Below are positions 1 to 9,200 of a stretch of 64,000 bases of DNA, piece by piece (the stretch's first letter is position 1; every line of letters starts with the position of its first letter). The stretch spans positions 1 through 64,000 of the forward strand of contig CAIWHP010000026.1 in assembly GCA_903912445.1 (NCBI GenBank), in the 5' to 3' direction. The translations under genes were made by a program, and so were the position numbers. Under the pieces are notes generated by a model. That model did not search any database. It saw only the letters and a program-made list of their open reading frames with translations, and was not told the origin of the DNA. This stretch comes from an uncultured Lentisphaerota bacterium. GTDB lineage: Bacteria; Verrucomicrobiota; Kiritimatiellia; CAIQIC01.

Positions 1-46
1 AGCGAAGAACAGCCGATGCGCAGTGCGTCGGTAAAGGAGGTAGATC

Positions 47-1060
47 ATGGCCCTAATTGACAGACTGAAATACGACGCCCCTTCGGACACCGTACTCGTA
101 TGGAAGTTCCCCGGCGAAGAACTCCGCCTTGGGACGCAACTCATCGTCAACCAGAGCCAAGAGGCGGTCTTCGTCAAGGGTGGCCAAGTCGCCGACGTAT
201 TTGGTCCAGGTACGCATACGCTCTCAACCGGCAACCTGCCACTCCTATGCAAGTTGATCAACCTACCCTTCGGCGGGAAAACCCCGTTCACTGCCGAGGT
301 GTGGTACGTGAACAAGATCGTCAAGCGAGGTTTGAAATGGGGCACCAAGGGGCCAATTCAGATCATCGACCCACTCTACAACTTTCCCGTCAGCGTCCGC
401 TCCTTCGGACAATGGGGTTTACGCATTGACGACTCCCGAAGTTTTGTCGCACAGATTGTCGGAACACTCCAAACGACCGAGACGGACCGTATCGAGGACT
501 ATTTTGCCGGAGAGATTGTGCAGAGACTCTCCGATGCCCTCGCGAAATATTTCGTTGAAAAGAACGTCTCTGTCTTTCAGGTGAGTGCCCGCATCAATGA
601 GTTGTCCAGTTTTGTTGGCAAGACCATAGGCCCGGAGTTCTCACGTTTCGGAATCGAAATCGTCAACTTCAACGTGGAACGTATCAGCATCCCACCGGAG
701 GAACAGCAGAAGTTTCAGGAAATACTCGGCAAACGGATGGAGATCGAGCAGATCAGTCAGGCGAAAGTGGGCCAAGCCTACACAACCATGCGCACATTCG
801 ATACCCTAGAAAAGGCTGCTGGAAACGAGGGTGGCGCAGCCGGCGCTCTTCTCGGGGCAGGTCTCGGCCTCGGCGCGGGACTCGGAGCTGGTGTGCCTAT
901 CGGTCAACAGGTTGGACAGGCCATGAATGTGCAACCACAGCAACCTTCCCCCGATGATCCCATGGTGAAACTCCAGAAACTCAAGCAAATGCTTGATGGG
1001 GGATTGATTTCGCAGGACGACTTCGACAAGAAGAAGGCGGATATCCTGTCCAGAATGTGA
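47..1060 (+). CDS. SPFH/Band-7 family protein with C-terminal SHOCT-like domain
   Basis: The 337-residue product resembles the YdjI/virion-core SPFH group (Band_7_1), membrane-associated scaffold proteins often linked to envelope stress. Residues about 30-250 hold the SPFH-like body. A Gly/Ala/Leu-rich hinge follows (about 262-285), then a PMVKLQKLKQMLDGGLISQDDF segment typical of SHOCT oligomerisation domains (about 303-337). A strong Shine-Dalgarno AAAGGAGG at 33-40 fixes the ATG. It is first of four tightly packed genes that include a zinc-ribbon/TPR protein, recalling the Bacillus ydjGHI grouping of an SPFH protein with a zinc-ribbon protein. Base composition is lower in GC than the rest of the window. 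The family call is from visible motifs; the role is inference. Confidence 0.8.
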   Translation: MALIDRLKYDAPSDTVLVWKFPGEELRLGTQLIVNQSQEAVFVKGGQVADVFGPGTHTLSTGNLPLLCKLINLPFGGKTPFTAEVWYVNKIVKRGLKWGTKGPIQIIDPLYNFPVSVRSFGQWGLRIDDSRSFVAQIVGTLQTTETDRIEDYFAGEIVQRLSDALAKYFVEKNVSVFQVSARINELSSFVGKTIGPEFSRFGIEIVNFNVERISIPPEEQQKFQEILGKRMEIEQISQAKVGQAYTTMRTFDTLEKAAGNEGGAAGALLGAGLGLGAGLGAGVPIGQQVGQAMNVQPQQPSPDDPMVKLQKLKQMLDGGLISQDDFDKKKADILSRM

Positions 1061-1066
1061 GGCGAT

Positions 1067-1828
1067 ATGAAATCAGAACACAGCATCACCTTGTCCGTTG
1101 TAGCGGGATTCGTTCTCTCGGCACTGATAATTGTTGCAATGGCCATGGTCATTGTGCCGAGTGGAGTGCGAACGGACCTTTTCTGGCCGCGAGTGCTTTG
1201 GACGATCTTCCTCAGCGGATTGGTTTGGGGTGCGAGTGCCAGTTACTTCACTCTATCGGCCCGACGCAAAGCGAAACACCGAGAGACTGGAGGCATCGCG
1301 CCTTCACTCATGCTCGTCATTATCATCTATGCCGTTTTGAGTTTTGCAACCATGCTGCTTCAGGCCGCAATGCCGCCGGGCGAGGCAGCGTCCCGAACTC
1401 ATTTGTTCATTCAACTCGGTCTCGCCGGAGCATCCGCCCTTGTCTTGGTCTTCCTCAATCTTGCACGAAGTCATGCTGGATTGGGCGTTCAGACATCATT
1501 CGAGGGTATTGCCTCTCCCGCCGACCTCTGCGATCTCTTATCCGCCGAGGAGTCCAGACTTGCGGCACAATCGGAGCATGAGAATTGGACTAGGTGTATG
1601 AAATCATTGAAATCGCTTCGCGAGACCATCAGATACAGTTTGCCACAAACGACGATACTCGCCGATGACGCCCTTTACCGCACGCTCGTCCATGGCATCC
1701 AAACGAGTTGTCAGACACTCCATGAGTCTACTGATCCTACGAGTGACGCAGTTGTGAATTGTATTGGTAGCATTGACTCATTGAAGACTGAAACCAAGAC
1801 GCTTTCCTCGAAAGCAATCAGGAGGTAG
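1067..1828 (+). CDS. Multi-pass membrane protein, unknown function
   Basis: The 253-residue protein has about four hydrophobic segments in its first 150 residues (around 10-30, 42-62, 78-98 and 112-132). A soluble, helical C-terminal tail rich in Ser, Leu and Glu follows. I do not recognise a family. It starts 6 nt after the SPFH gene with GAGG overlapping that stop region, so the two are very likely co-transcribed. The C-terminal tail could be a cytoplasmic interaction domain for the SPFH protein, but nothing in the sequence proves it. Confidence 0.65.
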   Translation: MKSEHSITLSVVAGFVLSALIIVAMAMVIVPSGVRTDLFWPRVLWTIFLSGLVWGASASYFTLSARRKAKHRETGGIAPSLMLVIIIYAVLSFATMLLQAAMPPGEAASRTHLFIQLGLAGASALVLVFLNLARSHAGLGVQTSFEGIASPADLCDLLSAEESRLAAQSEHENWTRCMKSLKSLRETIRYSLPQTTILADDALYRTLVHGIQTSCQTLHESTDPTSDAVVNCIGSIDSLKTETKTLSSKAIRR

Positions 1829-1831
1829 TGC

Positions 1832-2425
1832 ATGCAAGTGACGGAATGTCCGCAGTGTGGGGCACCTGCCAGTCCATCGGTCCGCGCGTGCGGATATTGC
1901 AAAGCAGAGTTCTTCATTACCAGCGTCGCCTATCTGGGCAAACTGGATCAGAATGGCGTCGGCAAGTACCTGAAGCACTACAAGGCCCTTGCACAGCAAG
2001 ACCAAGGGAGTGCCGAAGCGCACCTTGGTCTCGGAATTACGTATCTTCACCTTGGCATGTGGCCGCTGGCGATCAAATGCTTTGAGAAGGTCATCGACCT
2101 TGCCCCCGAAGTGCCACAATCCTATTTTTATTGGGCGCTTGCAAACATCGGTGGTCGGCGCCTTATGACATTGCCACTTGGCGACGTTCGACAGATTGAG
2201 ACCTACATCAACACGGCTGTTCAACTCAGTCCGGATTTGACAACCGCTAAACTTCTTCTTGTCCTACTGAAGGAAGACTACTTTGAAGGCAACGGAATGA
2301 GAGTGAATCCACCATCCGCAACGGATCTTAGGGCTGACATTCAGGGGAAGGAGGTCAACGAAACAGAACTTCAAATGATGCGTCGATGTGTGCGTGTGGA
2401 TGAGGCGTGTGTGTTTAGTGCGTGA
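1832..2425 (+). CDS. Zinc-ribbon and TPR-like protein
   Basis: The N-terminus carries CPQCGAPASPSVRACGYC, a four-cysteine zinc ribbon (residues about 6-23). It is followed by helical repeats (residues about 40-155) with TPR character, including an AEAHLGLGITYLHLG stretch and a WPLAIKCFEKVIDLAPE repeat. Such proteins are adaptors rather than enzymes. A strong AGGAGG at 1820-1825 precedes the ATG, and the gene begins 3 nt after its upstream neighbour. With the SPFH and membrane proteins it probably forms one envelope-associated complex (inference). The final ten residues are Val/Arg rich and may be a drifted end. Confidence 0.7.
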   Translation: MQVTECPQCGAPASPSVRACGYCKAEFFITSVAYLGKLDQNGVGKYLKHYKALAQQDQGSAEAHLGLGITYLHLGMWPLAIKCFEKVIDLAPEVPQSYFYWALANIGGRRLMTLPLGDVRQIETYINTAVQLSPDLTTAKLLLVLLKEDYFEGNGMRVNPPSATDLRADIQGKEVNETELQMMRRCVRVDEACVFSA

Positions 2426-2454
2426 GTGAAACAACCAACCAAAAGGAGTCACCT

Positions 2455-3192
2455 ATGTCAGAGATAAACAGAAGCAAGATTGCGAAATACTTCAACCCGT
2501 TCCCGACGTGGACAATTGCCTTTATCGTCATCGGCATATTGTTGGTCGCGGTGAAGGGCATCGGCCTCATACCGTTGATTATCGGCGGAGTCGGGTTGTA
2601 CTTCTACTTCACTGGTCGTCCAACCGATCAGGAAATGGACGAATGGCTTCAAGAAGAACTTCGCGTTCTAGACGCCAGGGCACTACAAAAGGTGGGGTTT
2701 GACAAAGCAGATGCGGTTGCAGAACCAGTCGCGGTGTGGGGACCACGCGTTGTCAATACGGGGGGTGTGCCATTCCAGATCAAGACAGGGAAAGATGGGA
2801 ATATTCGCTATAATCCCATTGACCTGAGTGTTCTCAATTTCGGCGCGCACCAACTAGTCAGTTATCAATGCGCCTATGACCGCTTCACCGGCAACTGCTT
2901 GCAGGAAACAACGGATGAGTATTTCTACAAGGATGTTGTTTCTGTATCAACAAAAACAGACACAACGTCGAAAGACGTTGTGGTCGGGAAGAAGAAGGTG
3001 GAACGTATTCAATTGAAGAATTCCGAGATGTTCCGCCTCACAACGTCAGGAGGAACGTCAGTCGAAGTCTTCATTCAGGACGAAGGGTTGCTTGGGTTGA
3101 AGAGCACGAAAGGCGGAAAGATGCCCACATCGCAGGCCGAAAAGGCCGTGGCCACTGTGCGGCGGATGTTGCGTGATAAGAAGGCAACGTAA
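2455..3192 (+). CDS. Membrane-anchored protein, unknown function
   Basis: I chose the ATG preceded by AAAAGGAG (2441-2448). A GTG at 2422 that overlaps the previous stop gives an 11-residue longer form but has poorer ribosome-binding context. The 245-residue product has two adjacent membrane segments near the N-terminus (about residues 14-52) and a soluble beta-rich domain of about 190 residues with many Lys, Thr and Val. No family was recognised. It closes the SPFH operon; an integron attC-like site starts 19 nt after its stop. Confidence 0.65.
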   Translation: MSEINRSKIAKYFNPFPTWTIAFIVIGILLVAVKGIGLIPLIIGGVGLYFYFTGRPTDQEMDEWLQEELRVLDARALQKVGFDKADAVAEPVAVWGPRVVNTGGVPFQIKTGKDGNIRYNPIDLSVLNFGAHQLVSYQCAYDRFTGNCLQETTDEYFYKDVVSVSTKTDTTSKDVVVGKKKVERIQLKNSEMFRLTTSGGTSVEVFIQDEGLLGLKSTKGGKMPTSQAEKAVATVRRMLRDKKAT

Positions 3193-3210
3193 GCCAGGAA
3201 CCAAGCAGAC

Positions 3211-3288
3211 TGCCAACAAGAGCGTGGACCACTACGGTTCACCCGCCGCGGACGGCGGGTGAACCGAGGGTCACGCTCGACGTTCGGC
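3211..3288 (+). other. Integron attC-like recombination site (59-base element)
   Basis: The stretch folds like an attC bottom strand. The right end has R' GTTCGGC (3282-3288), a 5-nt spacer and L' GGTCACGC (3269-3276). The left end has an R''-like GCCAAC (3212-3217) and L'' GCGTGGACC (3222-3230). L'' pairs with L' except for one extra G, the extrahelical base that orients attC sites. Between them lies a perfect 12-bp stem, GGTTCACCCGCC/GGCGGGTGAACC (3236-3265). The next ORF starts 8 nt after R', as in real cassettes. R'' is one base short of consensus, so the site may be weak or decayed. Confidence 0.75.
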
Positions 3289-3295
3289 CTAAGAG

Positions 3296-3757
3296 ATGAC
3301 TATGAAGCACAAGACAGTTCTCAACTACTGCCTCGCAACGGAATGGATTTGCATAGTCGCCGGAGTACTAGCCTCTTTTGCGTTGGAAGCTCATCTCCCG
3401 CAACCCTTGCAGGCATGGCTGGCACAGGAGGCGGAGACCCCGCTTGGCGTCGAAGATAATGTCATGCTAGTTGCATGCTTCCCTCTCATAATCAGTATGG
3501 TCGTCGCATCTGTGGGTCTCTTCGCAGGGCGCAAGTGGGCAGCGTGGGTATACTTGGTCACATCAGTTCTGGGCATCCTGGTCATGACGCTCACGGGGCC
3601 GACGGTCGCGCATGCGATCCCCGATACTCTTGACGACATCAGCGTCGCGATGTCAGGGATGGTCATTGCGCTAGCATTCTTCACTGACGCATTAGAGAAG
3701 GTAGCCGAACCATCGAGTCCACTCGTACGCGTGTCCCGCGACGGCAAACAGATGTAG
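3296..3757 (+). CDS. Small multi-pass membrane protein, unknown function
   Basis: The 153-residue product has about four hydrophobic segments (around 10-28, 55-77, 84-103 and 115-133) and short polar ends. No family was recognised. Its ATG lies 8 nt downstream of the attC-like site, the usual arrangement for an integron cassette gene. ATG at 3302 is an alternative start. No convincing attC follows its stop, so if it is a cassette it is the last or an orphan one. Unknown small membrane proteins are common cassette cargo, which fits but does not prove this reading. Confidence 0.6.
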   Translation: MTMKHKTVLNYCLATEWICIVAGVLASFALEAHLPQPLQAWLAQEAETPLGVEDNVMLVACFPLIISMVVASVGLFAGRKWAAWVYLVTSVLGILVMTLTGPTVAHAIPDTLDDISVAMSGMVIALAFFTDALEKVAEPSSPLVRVSRDGKQM

Positions 3758-4038
3758 AAAGTGCGTCAGAGCGCGGGCCAAAGGCCGGTGACTCGTGACG
3801 TTCGCAGCCTCCCCGCTGCGACCTCCGTTTCTTTGATAGTATAGCGAACGGTCGCCATGCGCCCATCCTGAGTGGAGCCGCCCTGCCGCGCCCCACGTCG
3901 CTGCGCACATCGAGATCTCCCCCGCCAAAACCGCCCGAGCCTAAGCGGCCACTCAAGCCGCCCAACACGCCTGCTTACATCTGGCGCTGGCGGAAGTGAC
4001 CCTCACGGGCCTGTTCCGAGAGTAACAGCCGCCCCAGG
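3758..4038. other. Intergenic spacer without recognisable gene
   Basis: This stretch of about 280 nt separates the cassette-like gene from a minus-strand gene. I looked for a second attC after 3757; GTTCGCA near 3819 is the nearest R'-like string, but it has no paired partner. No tRNA-like fold, promoter or terminator stands out. Confidence 0.4.
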
Positions 4039-4485
4039 CTACATCATCCGTTCGATCGAGGCCCGCTTGGCCTCGTAGGCCTTGCCCAGGCCGAGGGCTA
4101 TGGCCCGGGCGCACAGGGACAACGCCTGCTCGAATTCCCCTTCGTCGATGGCCAGTGCGATCCCCCTTTCGAACAAGCGGATCGAATGGCTGTAGGCGCG
4201 AAAGCCTTGGGACGCCTCCTCCTGCGCGACCGGCAGGTAGCCGGACGCCTTGGCCACGGCGTCCCGACAGGCTTCGCTGTCGCCGCATTGGAAGGCGTCC
4301 TCGGCAAGCAGGTCAAAGAGGAAAAACTTCACGGCGTTGGGGATCGAGTTGGCCCGCCCGACGAAATTCAGCAGGTACTTCCGGCCCTTCTCCGCGCCGC
4401 CCAACCGGGCCGCGTCATGCCCTGCCAAGAGATCGGCGAGGATCTCGGCTGGGGTCTTGCGGATCGGAGTTATGCGGTCGGCCAT
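4039..4485 (-). CDS. Small helical hypothetical protein
   Basis: The 148-residue product (from the MADRITPIRKTPAEIL start) is all-alpha in appearance. It has a repeat-like middle (FQCGDSEACRDAVAKAS, RLFERGIALAIDEGEFEQALSLCARAIALG) reminiscent of one or two TPR units. No family was recognised. A longer reading from 4524 adds 13 residues, but neither start has a good ribosome-binding site. It is isolated on the minus strand between the cassette-like gene and the toxin-antitoxin pair. Its amino-acid composition is that of a real protein, so I keep it with moderate confidence. Confidence 0.5.
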   Translation of the reverse strand: MADRITPIRKTPAEILADLLAGHDAARLGGAEKGRKYLLNFVGRANSIPNAVKFFLFDLLAEDAFQCGDSEACRDAVAKASGYLPVAQEEASQGFRAYSHSIRLFERGIALAIDEGEFEQALSLCARAIALGLGKAYEAKRASIERMM

Positions 4486-4647
4486 GGGCGGATGTTGCCA
4501 AAGCTGATACTGAACCGCAAGCATGGCGGGGTGGGATGCGCGTTCGGCAGCGCCCGGTCGGTGACCGGGCCTACAACAAGCTGAAGCAGAGTTTCGGCTG
4601 CTGTCCGCGAGCTTGACAAGGGGGATAGACGCGGTGATACTTCCGGT

Positions 4648-4884
4648 ATGAAAGCAGCCGTATCCATACCTGATGATGTGTTTGGCGAAGGCGAGCGCCT
4701 GGCGCGCAGGCTGAAAACATCACGCAGCCAGCTGTACGCCAGAGCTTTGGCTCAATTCGTTGCCCAGCACGATGATAATAGAATTACAGCAGGCATGAAT
4801 GAGGTTATAGACCAGGTGGGGGCCGGGGTCGAAGCGTTCACGCGAACGGCGGCCAACCAAGTCTTGAGGCGCGAGCGATGGTGA
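4648..4884 (+). CDS. Ribbon-helix-helix antitoxin of a MazEF-type pair
   Basis: The 78-residue protein begins MKAAVSIPDDVFGEGERLARRL. This is a short beta strand followed by helices, typical of CopG/MetJ-type ribbon-helix-helix DNA-binding antitoxins. The C-terminal half is the likely toxin-wrapping tail. It overlaps the MazF-like toxin gene by 7 nt, the usual antitoxin-first order. Such antitoxins repress their own promoter; I see no clear operator upstream. No Shine-Dalgarno is obvious before this ATG. Confidence 0.8.
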   Translation: MKAAVSIPDDVFGEGERLARRLKTSRSQLYARALAQFVAQHDDNRITAGMNEVIDQVGAGVEAFTRTAANQVLRRERW

Positions 4885-5222
4885 TCAGCCAAGGCGAAGT
4901 ATGGTGGGCGGACATCGGCGAGCCCATCGGTTCGGAGCCGGGGTATCGGCGCCCGGTCATCGTCGTTCAGGGTGATGCCGTAAACCGCAGCCGGATAGCA
5001 ACGGTGGTGTGTATTCCTCTCACAAGGAACACCCAGTGGGCGAGCGCGCCCGGGAATGTGTTGCTAAAGGCGGAACTCACGGGACTTCAGAACGACTCCG
5101 TGGCGAATGTTTCTCAGATTGTTGCTTTAGACCGGAGCCAGTTGACGGAATGCGTAGGCAAGGTGGGGTCACGCCAGTTGGATGCGATCCTGAATGGAAT
5201 TGATGTGATCTTGGGCCGCTAA
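4878..5222 (+). CDS. mazF: MazF/PemK-type endoribonuclease toxin
   Basis: The 114-residue protein has the MazF/PemK fold signature: GEVWWADIGEPIGSEPGYRRPVIVVQ at the N-terminus (the Arg loop used in RNA cleavage), then a conserved TVVCIPLTRN strand and NDSVANVSQIVALDRSQL near the middle. Length is normal for the family. It translates from inside the antitoxin gene (7-nt overlap), ensuring coupled synthesis. MazF toxins cleave mRNA at short sequences and are neutralised by the antitoxin. The pair sits in the A+T-richer left segment that also holds the attC-like site. The cleavage specificity cannot be read from sequence. Confidence 0.88.
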   Translation: MVISQGEVWWADIGEPIGSEPGYRRPVIVVQGDAVNRSRIATVVCIPLTRNTQWASAPGNVLLKAELTGLQNDSVANVSQIVALDRSQLTECVGKVGSRQLDAILNGIDVILGR

Positions 5223-5256
5223 TTGCCGAACCCAGCAAGGCAGCAGAGGTCAGTCG

Positions 5257-6234
5257 TCAGCCTTCGACCACGCCCATCTCGAACCCCGCTTGCGTGAGCA
5301 TGTCCAGATCGCGGCTGGTCCCCTGCCCTGCCGTGGTCAGATAGCCCTGCGTGAAAATCGAGTTCACCGCATACAAGGCGAGCGGCTGGAGCACGCCGAG
5401 GATCGCCTCGCGGCCACCGGCCGCGCGCAGCTCGGCCTTGGGATTGACCAGCCGGAACATCGCCAGCGCCTTGAGCGCCTCACGCGCGCCCAGCACCGGG
5501 CGGTCGGCCAGCGGTGTGCCGGCCCGCGGGTTGAACAGGTTCACCGGGATCGCCTCGACCTCCAGGTCGCGCAGCGCGAGCGCCAGGTCGGCGCGGTCCT
5601 CCAGCGTCTCGCCCATGCCGATGATGCCGCCACAGCACGCCTCCAGGCCCGCGGCCCGCGCGCGCCGGATGGTGGCGACGCGCTCGTCCCAGGTGTGCGT
5701 CGTGCAAATCTCCGGGAAATAGCGCCGCGAGGATTCGAGGTTGTGGTTGTAGCGCGTGACGCCCGCCGCCTTGAGCCGCTGCGCCTGCTCGTCGGTCAGC
5801 GAGCCGAGCGAGACGCACAGCCGGATCTTCAGGCCTGCCGCGATCGCGCCCGCCGCCGTGCAGACCGCAGCCAGCACCTGCTCCGAGGGCCGCCGCCCGC
5901 TGGTCACCATGCAATACTTGACCGCGCCGACCTCCGCCGCCTCCCGTGCGCCGACGACGAGTGCCTCGGCCGATTCCATCGCGTGGCGCTCGATCTCCGC
6001 CGTCGACCGGGCCGACTGGCTGCAGTAGGAGCAGTCCTCGGTGCAGTTGCCGCTCTGCGCATTGCGGATGACGTGCAGATTGACCTGCCGCCCGAAATAG
6101 CGCCGCCGGACGCGGAACGCCGCATCGAGCAGCACGAGCAGGTCATCGTCCGGCGCGTTGAGCATCGCCAGCGCCTCGGCCCGCGTCACCGCGCGGCCGG
6201 CAAGAACCTCATCAGCAAGAACAACCCAGTTCAT
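5257..6234 (-). CDS. bioB: Biotin synthase
   Basis: The 325-residue radical SAM enzyme inserts sulfur into dethiobiotin. The 4Fe-4S CxxxCxxC motif is in CTEDCSYCSQ (Cys64, 68, 71). Candidate 2Fe-2S ligand cysteines appear in KYCMVTSG, RLCVSLG and CCGGIIGMGE. YNHNLESS and VNLFNPRAGTPL are family signatures. I start at the ATG preceded by GAAGGA at the MNWVVLADEV N-terminus; a much longer upstream reading is only a GC-driven extension over the neighbouring gene. It lies 44 nt downstream of the large fusion gene on the same strand. No other biotin gene is in the window. Confidence 0.95.
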   Translation of the reverse strand: MNWVVLADEVLAGRAVTRAEALAMLNAPDDDLLVLLDAAFRVRRRYFGRQVNLHVIRNAQSGNCTEDCSYCSQSARSTAEIERHAMESAEALVVGAREAAEVGAVKYCMVTSGRRPSEQVLAAVCTAAGAIAAGLKIRLCVSLGSLTDEQAQRLKAAGVTRYNHNLESSRRYFPEICTTHTWDERVATIRRARAAGLEACCGGIIGMGETLEDRADLALALRDLEVEAIPVNLFNPRAGTPLADRPVLGAREALKALAMFRLVNPKAELRAAGGREAILGVLQPLALYAVNSIFTQGYLTTAGQGTSRDLDMLTQAGFEMGVVEG

Positions 6235-6278
6235 AGATACATCCTTCGCGCAAAAATATTTGTCGCTCCGCCACTCCC

Positions 6279-9200
6279 TCACTCCGCTCCTTCGCTTTCT
6301 TGCTTGGGCTCGGTGTCGCGCACTTTGTAGTATTTCGCCTCGTGCTCGGAAAGGTTCTTCTTCTGGATCTGCTCCCGGATCTTCTCCGTCACCGCCGCGG
6401 GCTCGGTGCGCGGCGGCGGCCGCGGGGTCGGCTTGTCCGGGACGGCGGCACCGGCCGCGTTGGTTTGTCCAATGCTGGGAACCTCGGCCGTGGCCGCCTT
6501 CCCATCTTTGGAAACTTCCGCCGGCGGCGCGAGGGCCAGGCGCACCAGCAACACCGCCGCCAGCAGCGCGGCGGCCACATAGCCCAACTCGCGCGCCGTG
6601 ATGCGCGGCGTCGCAGGTTCTTCCACGGCCTGGGCGCCCGCCTTCCGGCAGTTGTCGCACTGCAGGCAGTCGAGGTCATCGTAGCGCCGGACGCCATAGA
6701 TGCAGCTGGCGGGCTTGATGAAAGGCACGGCGTGGTAGAGCGGCCGCCAGGAGCCGAGCCAGCCCAGGAACGCGCCGGTCGGACACAGGTTCCGGCACCA
6801 GAAGCGTCCGCTGAAGACCGACAGCACGAGCACCCCGCACGCGAACAGGAAAACCGGGCGTTCGGCGAAGCCGCTGAAGAACGTCATCAGCACATCGGCG
6901 CGCAGCACGCGCTCGTGGACGCCGAGCACGACGGCGACCAGCACCGCGCCGAGCAGCCCGACCTTGAGCCAGCGCGTCCAGCGCCAGACCTGCTTGCGCG
7001 GATTCAGCCGCCAACGGCGCGGCCAAAATGCCCCCGCCAGCTCCTGCGCCGCGCCGAACGGGCAGAGCCAGCCGCAGTAATAGTTGCCGACCAGCGCGAC
7101 CAGCACCGGCACGCCCACGATGCGGAGGAAGGGCAGCGTCAGCGCCAGCGCCGGCCACGTGCCGCGCGCCAGGGATGAAATTTCGTGCGTCGAAAACTGC
7201 GCGTTCAGCGCGTAGCCCACCACGCTCACCAGCATCACGAGCCACGCCCAGCGCGCGACCCGCAGCGGGCGCGGCGGCAGCCAGCGCAGGCCGAGCGGCA
7301 GCAGCATGACCACCAGGAACAGATAGTCGCGCCACGTCGCCGGGCGCGCGCGCGCCGCCGCGCGCTGCGTCATTTCCTGGTGCAGAATTTTTTCCGCGAT
7401 CACCGGCCCGGCCTCGCGCAGCGTCTGGAGCACGGCGTAGGACGTGTAGGTCGCGCCGCTGACGCCATCGACCTGCGGCAGCGGCTCGGCGACGGCGAGC
7501 GGCCGGTTCTTGAGGCTCGCCAGCCAGCGCGTGCTGCGGCGCAGATAGGACGACGTCTCGGAATGCTGGACGAGGCGGAAGTCCACGAGCGTGCCGTCGC
7601 CGCCCAGCAGCAGCGCGAGCTTCATCGGCCCGCCAAAGCCGCTGACCGGCGGCGTCAGCGCCTCGGAGCCGATCAGGAAGAAGGTGCGCGTGCCGTGCTG
7701 CAGCTTCAGGTAGGTCTGCGTCCGCCCGTCGGGGGCGGTGATGAATTCCTTGGTGATCTCCGCCTCCGGCTGCAGCTCGCGCGCGAGCTCGACCAGCTCC
7801 GGCGCCTCGACGGCGGTGAGCCGCGCGCGCAGCTCCTGCAGGTGGCGGGCATACCACGAGGCGGCAAACAGCCAGAGCAGCGCCCCGACCAGGACGTAGC
7901 CGAGGCGCCGCGCCCAGCGGTCGGCGAAGTCGCCGCGCTCCGCGCGCGTCCAGGCGGCGGGCCAGCGTTTCTTGGCGAGCAGGTTGACGACCACGAAGCC
8001 GGCCAGGATCAAGAGGGTGCCAAAACTGCCAAGCACCGGCAACAGCAGCACCCCGGCCAGCAGCCCGCCGAGCGCGCCGCCGAGGTTATCGAACGCCGCG
8101 ACCGCCGCGCCGGCCGCGGTGGCGCTCGCGCCCTCCCCTTGCAGGCGCACGAGGGCCAGCGGGACATAGAGACCCTGGAAACAGCCGGCGACGAGGAACA
8201 GCGCCCAGAAGGCCGGCGCGCCGAGCTGCTCCGTGGCGCAACCGATGACGGCCAGCAGCCCGAGATGCGCGAGCATGGTCAGGCCGAGCAGCACGCGTTG
8301 GCTGCCCGGCCAGCGCGCGGCCAGCGCCGCGCCGCCCTGCCCGCCCAGCGTCAGGCCGAGCATGAACAGCGCGCCGATCAGGCCGACGTGCAGGAAGAGC
8401 GCGCCGAAGCGGAGCTGGTAGAGCGCCATCAGCAGCAGGCTCGCGGCCATCCCGACGAAGCCGGTCGTGAACAGCAGCATGAACTGGTCGAGCTTCGTCG
8501 ACACGCAGCTTTCCGCCGCGCCGCCGAGCCGGTTGCGGCGCGTGCGCCGGACAAAGACATGGCGCAGCAGCGCATAGATCGCCAGCGCGCCGAACAGCGC
8601 CGGCGCAAGCCACTGGCGCACAACGCCGCTCAGAAACTGCTCCGGCAACGTCCAGCCCTGCGCCTTGGCCAACAGCAGCAAATTGAACAGCAGCGCCAGC
8701 GGCCGCTGGTCGGTGTTGACCAGCGGGTGCAGCTCCGGTGTGGAAAAGAAGGCCGGCAGCCCCGCGCAGAACATCGGTTTTTGCGTGCGCGGATCGGCGG
8801 ACTGCTCGATGGCGCGGCGGTAGGCGCGCCATTGGAACTGGATGCGATCGGCCGGCATCGCCGCGTAGATGCCCTCCACCGGATACAGATCTTTGGTGCC
8901 GGGGATCGCGTGCCAGCGCCAGCCGAGCTCCAGCGCATCCTCGGTCAGGACGCCGGCGGTGGAGGCAAACAGCCAGCTCTCGTCGCCCGGCTTGAGCGCG
9001 AGCCGCGGGAAGACCGAGTTGACCGTGGCCAACATCGAGGCGCCGAGCGCGACGAGTTCGTGGCCGAGGAAGTTCTCGCCGCCGGTGAGGCGCACAGCGA
9101 CGACACCCTTGTCCCCCAGCCGCGTCTTGAGCAGCTGGAAAAACTCGCGCGTCAGATAGCGGTTGGCGACCAGCGTGGTGGCGTCGGGCAGGTTCAAGAG

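Noticed and set aside
3236-3265. Rho-independent terminator after the SPFH operon
   Set aside because: The 12-bp GC-rich stem is strong but no U-run follows, and it sits exactly as the central stem of the attC-like structure. It could still slow transcription.
3758-3860. attC after the small membrane protein gene
   Set aside because: GTTCGCA near 3819 departs from the R' consensus, and flanking sequence does not form the L'/L'' pairing.
5225-5256. Second attC after mazF
   Set aside because: A perfect R''-like GCCGAAC is present just after the stop, but no R' (GTTCGGC-type) or paired L boxes follow before bioB. At most a truncated half-site.
6235-6660. N-terminal extension of biotin synthase
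   Set aside because: The in-frame extension overlaps the 3' end of the fusion gene and is Gly/Arg/Pro-rich noise. Biotin synthases start near the MNWVVLADEV position, which has its own GAAGGA.
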